Positions 4,533 to 6,472 of a stretch of 6,472 nucleotides of DNA are shown here, piece by piece. The first letter of the stretch is position 1. Each line of letters opens with the position of its first letter. Position numbers and translations under genes: made by a program. Origin of the DNA: CF-161 sp035259145 (lineage in GTDB: Bacteria > Chloroflexota > Dormibacteria > Dormibacterales > Dormibacteraceae); contig DATFWQ010000258.1 in NCBI GenBank assembly GCA_035259145.1, positions 1-6,472 of the forward strand. The letters run 5' to 3'. The notes beneath the pieces were generated by a model that searched no databases, was not told the DNA's origin, and saw nothing but the letters and a program-made list of their open reading frames with translations.

Positions 4533-5249
4533 TTGACCGACATCATCATCGACGCCGCAGGCGTCCGGAAGATCTACGACGCGGGCCGCAACAAGATCGA
4601 AGCGCTGAAAGGAATCGACCTCCAGGTCCAGCGCGGCGAGGTGGTGGCCGTGATGGGACCGAGCGGCTGCGGCAAGACGACCCTGCTCAACTGCCTCAGC
4701 GGCCTCGACACCGTCGACGAAGGCACCATCAGGATCGCCGGCCGCGACCTCAAAGAGCTCACTGACAACCAGAAGACCGACTTCAGGGCACGTGAGATGG
4801 GTTTCGTCTTCCAGACATACAACCTGCTGCCCGTGCTGACCGGGATCGAAAACGTCGAGCTGCCGATGCTGGTCGGTGGGACCAGGCCTTCGCACGCTCG
4901 CAAGCGTGCTCAAGAGGTCATCGAGATGGTCGACGTGGCCCCATGGGCCAACCACCGTCCTGCGGAGATGAGCGGAGGCCAGCGCCAGCGCTTCACCATA
5001 GCCCGAGCCCTCGCGACCAGGCCCGCGATCGTGTGGGCCGATGAGCCAACCGGCGCCCTGGACAGCGAGACGAGCATGGGGATCATCGAGCTCATGGTCG
5101 AGCTCAACAGGCTGAGCCAGCAGACGTTCGTCTGGGTGACGCACGCCGAGGAGGTCGGGGCGCTGGCCAAACGGCTCATCCGTATGCGTGACGGTGAGAT
5201 CGTCAGCGACAGCGCCGTGCACCTCGCTGTAGCGGGATCGCGTGCATGA
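4533..5249 (+). CDS. ABC transporter ATP-binding protein, MacB/LolD type
   Basis: 238 residues, the normal length for a stand-alone ATPase of the MacB/LolD/FtsE-like class, which powers FtsX-type permeases by ATP hydrolysis at the inner face of the membrane. Motifs in order: A-loop Tyr15 region, Walker A GPSGCGKTT (42-50), Q-loop FVFQTYNLLP (Q94), signature MSGGQRQR (146-153), Walker B IVWADEP (D170, E171), D-loop ALDS (175-178) and H-loop WVTHAEE (H204). NLLPVLTGIENVELPML (97-113) is typical of MacB/LolD relatives. All catalytic residues are intact, so it should be active. It starts at TTG. Its stop overlaps the permease start as ATGA, which indicates an operon with translational coupling. 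Substrate cannot be told from the ATPase. The 303-codon antisense frame across it is a common GC-rich shadow. Confidence 0.95.
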   Translation: MTDIIIDAAGVRKIYDAGRNKIEALKGIDLQVQRGEVVAVMGPSGCGKTTLLNCLSGLDTVDEGTIRIAGRDLKELTDNQKTDFRAREMGFVFQTYNLLPVLTGIENVELPMLVGGTRPSHARKRAQEVIEMVDVAPWANHRPAEMSGGQRQRFTIARALATRPAIVWADEPTGALDSETSMGIIELMVELNRLSQQTFVWVTHAEEVGALAKRLIRMRDGEIVSDSAVHLAVAGSRA

Positions 5250-6472
5250 CCTCCTACTTCGGCGCTGAACCGACCACCGTGGCCACCTGGATGGCCGGCG
5301 TGGTCGGAGTGATCCTGCTGATCTTGCTGACGCTTGCCGCCTTCAACCGCGTGCTCTTGAGGATGGCGCTCCGCAACATCCCCCGGCGCCGTGCCCAAAC
5401 CGTCCTGATCGTGTTCGGCCTGATGCTGGCCACGCTGATCATCACCGCGTCGCTGGCTGTAGGGGACACCCTCGGCTACTCCCTGCAGGCCATACAGCTG
5501 CGTCAGATCGGCGGCATCGACGAGGCGTTTACCCGCCAGGCCGCGCGCAACGTCCAGGGAGCTTCGACGGCCGATTCGGACTTCTTTTCACCGGCGCAGG
5601 CTGCAGACGTCATCGCTCGGGCGACCAGAGACCCCCACGTCGCGTCGGCCACCGGTGCCATCGTCGCGCCCGGTTCCATGATCGACACCACCACCAACCA
5701 GTCCTCGTCTGAAAACGTGGCGATCTTCGGCGTCCAGCCAGACTTCAACTCGGTCTGGGGCCCGCTTCACAGCCGCTCTGGTGCCACCCTCGATGCCGCC
5801 AGCCTCGCGCCCGGCGAGGTCTACATCGGCAACGGCCTTGCCGGCCGCCTCAACGCCAGTAAGGGCGATCGACTTCACCTCTACGTGGACGGGAATCCCA
5901 CGGATGTCACCGTCCGAGAAGTGCTGGACACGGAGGTCAACCCGAGCATCGCCAGCCACGGCCCGATCGTCAATTCTGTGCTGCTGCCGCTCAGCACGAT
6001 TCGTACCGTCATGCAGCGGCCCACAGGCTACAACGTGGTCTTCGTTCACAACCAGGGCAGCGGTGGCGTCGACGACCTCGGGCCGTCGGGCGCAGCCGGG
6101 CAGGAGATCACGCGCCGCCTGCGCGGGGAATTTACGGATCAGCAGTCGGCGGCTGACCTGAAGGACTACCTCAATACCGCGCCGATCAAGGCCCAGATCA
6201 AGCTCATTCACAACCAGAGCTCGTTCCTCGATCCTCGTCAGGATCTGAGCCGGCGCCTCCTCGTCGAGCTGGACAAGCCGGGAGTTACCGCCGAGTTCAA
6301 GTCTCTGGCCGGCGACCAGCTCGTCCAGAGCATGCTGTCGGAAGCAGCGCTGGCCACTGTTCCCAGGTCGGCCGGCCCCGACGCGCAGCGTGCGGCGCAG
6401 GAGGGGATGGGGCGCCGGATCGCCGCGCTCCAGGTCGACGCGGAGGCCGCGGCTGAGCTGAAGGCACTCCTC
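5246..6472 (+). CDS. FtsX-like ABC transporter permease (3' end outside window)
   Basis: The ATG at 5246 overlaps the ATPase stop by four bases, and 409 codons are open to the window edge. There is a first transmembrane helix at about 13-33 (MAGVVGVILLILLTLAAF). Then comes the typical amphipathic stretch RMALRNIPRRRAQ (39-51) and a second helix at 52-72 (TVLIVFGLMLATLIITASL). This is the usual entry into FtsX/MacB-type permeases. From about residue 74 onward the protein is a large extracytoplasmic domain with no membrane segment, rich in Ala, Asp and Ser. It includes VAIFGVQPDFNSVWGPL and GEVYIGNGLAGRLNASKGDRL, as in MacB-like periplasmic core domains. The remaining helices should lie beyond the window. 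With the ATPase it forms a mechanotransmission-type exporter or lipoprotein/peptide transporter; the substrate is unknown. Confidence 0.9.
   Translation, partial: MTSYFGAEPTTVATWMAGVVGVILLILLTLAAFNRVLLRMALRNIPRRRAQTVLIVFGLMLATLIITASLAVGDTLGYSLQAIQLRQIGGIDEAFTRQAARNVQGASTADSDFFSPAQAADVIARATRDPHVASATGAIVAPGSMIDTTTNQSSSENVAIFGVQPDFNSVWGPLHSRSGATLDAASLAPGEVYIGNGLAGRLNASKGDRLHLYVDGNPTDVTVREVLDTEVNPSIASHGPIVNSVLLPLSTIRTVMQRPTGYNVVFVHNQGSGGVDDLGPSGAAGQEITRRLRGEFTDQQSAADLKDYLNTAPIKAQIKLIHNQSSFLDPRQDLSRRLLVELDKPGVTAEFKSLAGDQLVQSMLSEAALATVPRSAGPDAQRAAQEGMGRRIAALQVDAEAAAELKALL

Noticed and set aside
4271..4549. 92-codon minus-strand frame over the palindrome array
   Set aside because: It runs through the symmetric array and into the transporter leader, with no protein-like composition.
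4311..5222. Long minus-strand open frame (303 codons) across the ABC ATPase gene
   Set aside because: It is antisense to a gene with every ABC motif; its His/Asp/Val-rich product and lack of a ribosome site mark it as a GC-bias shadow.
1..6472. tRNA, rRNA, CRISPR array, intact insertion sequence or transposase gene
   Set aside because: I searched for these by eye and found no cloverleaf-like tRNA, regularly spaced direct repeats or transposase motifs.

Overview
The window is GC-rich DNA with strongly GC-biased third codon positions. It looks like a high-GC actinomycete chromosome. The best clue is the endoglucanase, which resembles the Acidothermus E1 type of GH5 enzyme. The Gfo/Idh/MocA and MacB/FtsX-type proteins also fit an actinomycete (or a Chloroflexi-like soil bacterium). 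Genus cannot be fixed from the sequence.

Left part (1-2494): two divergent genes for exported proteins share a short regulatory region. On the minus strand, 1-930 is the N-terminal 310 residues of a membrane-anchored or secreted PQQ-like beta-propeller protein, cut by the window edge. On the plus strand, 1202-2494 is a complete GH5 subfamily-1-like endoglucanase with an N-terminal signal and both catalytic glutamates. The gap between them holds two abutting 13-bp palindromes (1070-1093).

Middle part (2495-3968): a 304-bp gap contains several inverted repeats, including a strong branched hairpin at 2717-2751. It leads into a Gfo/Idh/MocA NAD(P)-dependent oxidoreductase of the sugar-nucleotide type, with a perfect Shine-Dalgarno sequence. 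The propeller, the cellulase and the sugar dehydrogenase together suggest the edge of a surface or extracellular polysaccharide locus. No glycosyltransferase or Wzx/Wzy gene is visible here, so that is inference.

Intergenic part (3969-4532): this is the most unusual stretch. It holds a likely small minus-strand gene (4010-4180, 56 aa), a perfect 14-bp inverted repeat whose arms carry Shine-Dalgarno and anti-Shine-Dalgarno-like sequences (4112-4227), and a packed array of five consecutive palindromes or hairpins in about 140 bp (4283-4421). The array includes a perfect 24-bp palindrome and a 16-bp stem whose tip contains GCGAAGC, the exceptionally stable DNA mini-hairpin sequence. It could be a mobile palindromic repeat, a single-stranded-DNA origin or recombination site, or a structured RNA.

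Right part (4533-6472): an operon of a MacB/LolD-type ABC ATPase and a large FtsX-like permease, overlapping by ATGA. The permease runs off the window. It is probably an export or lipoprotein/peptide-type transporter, with no obvious functional link to the sugar genes on its left.
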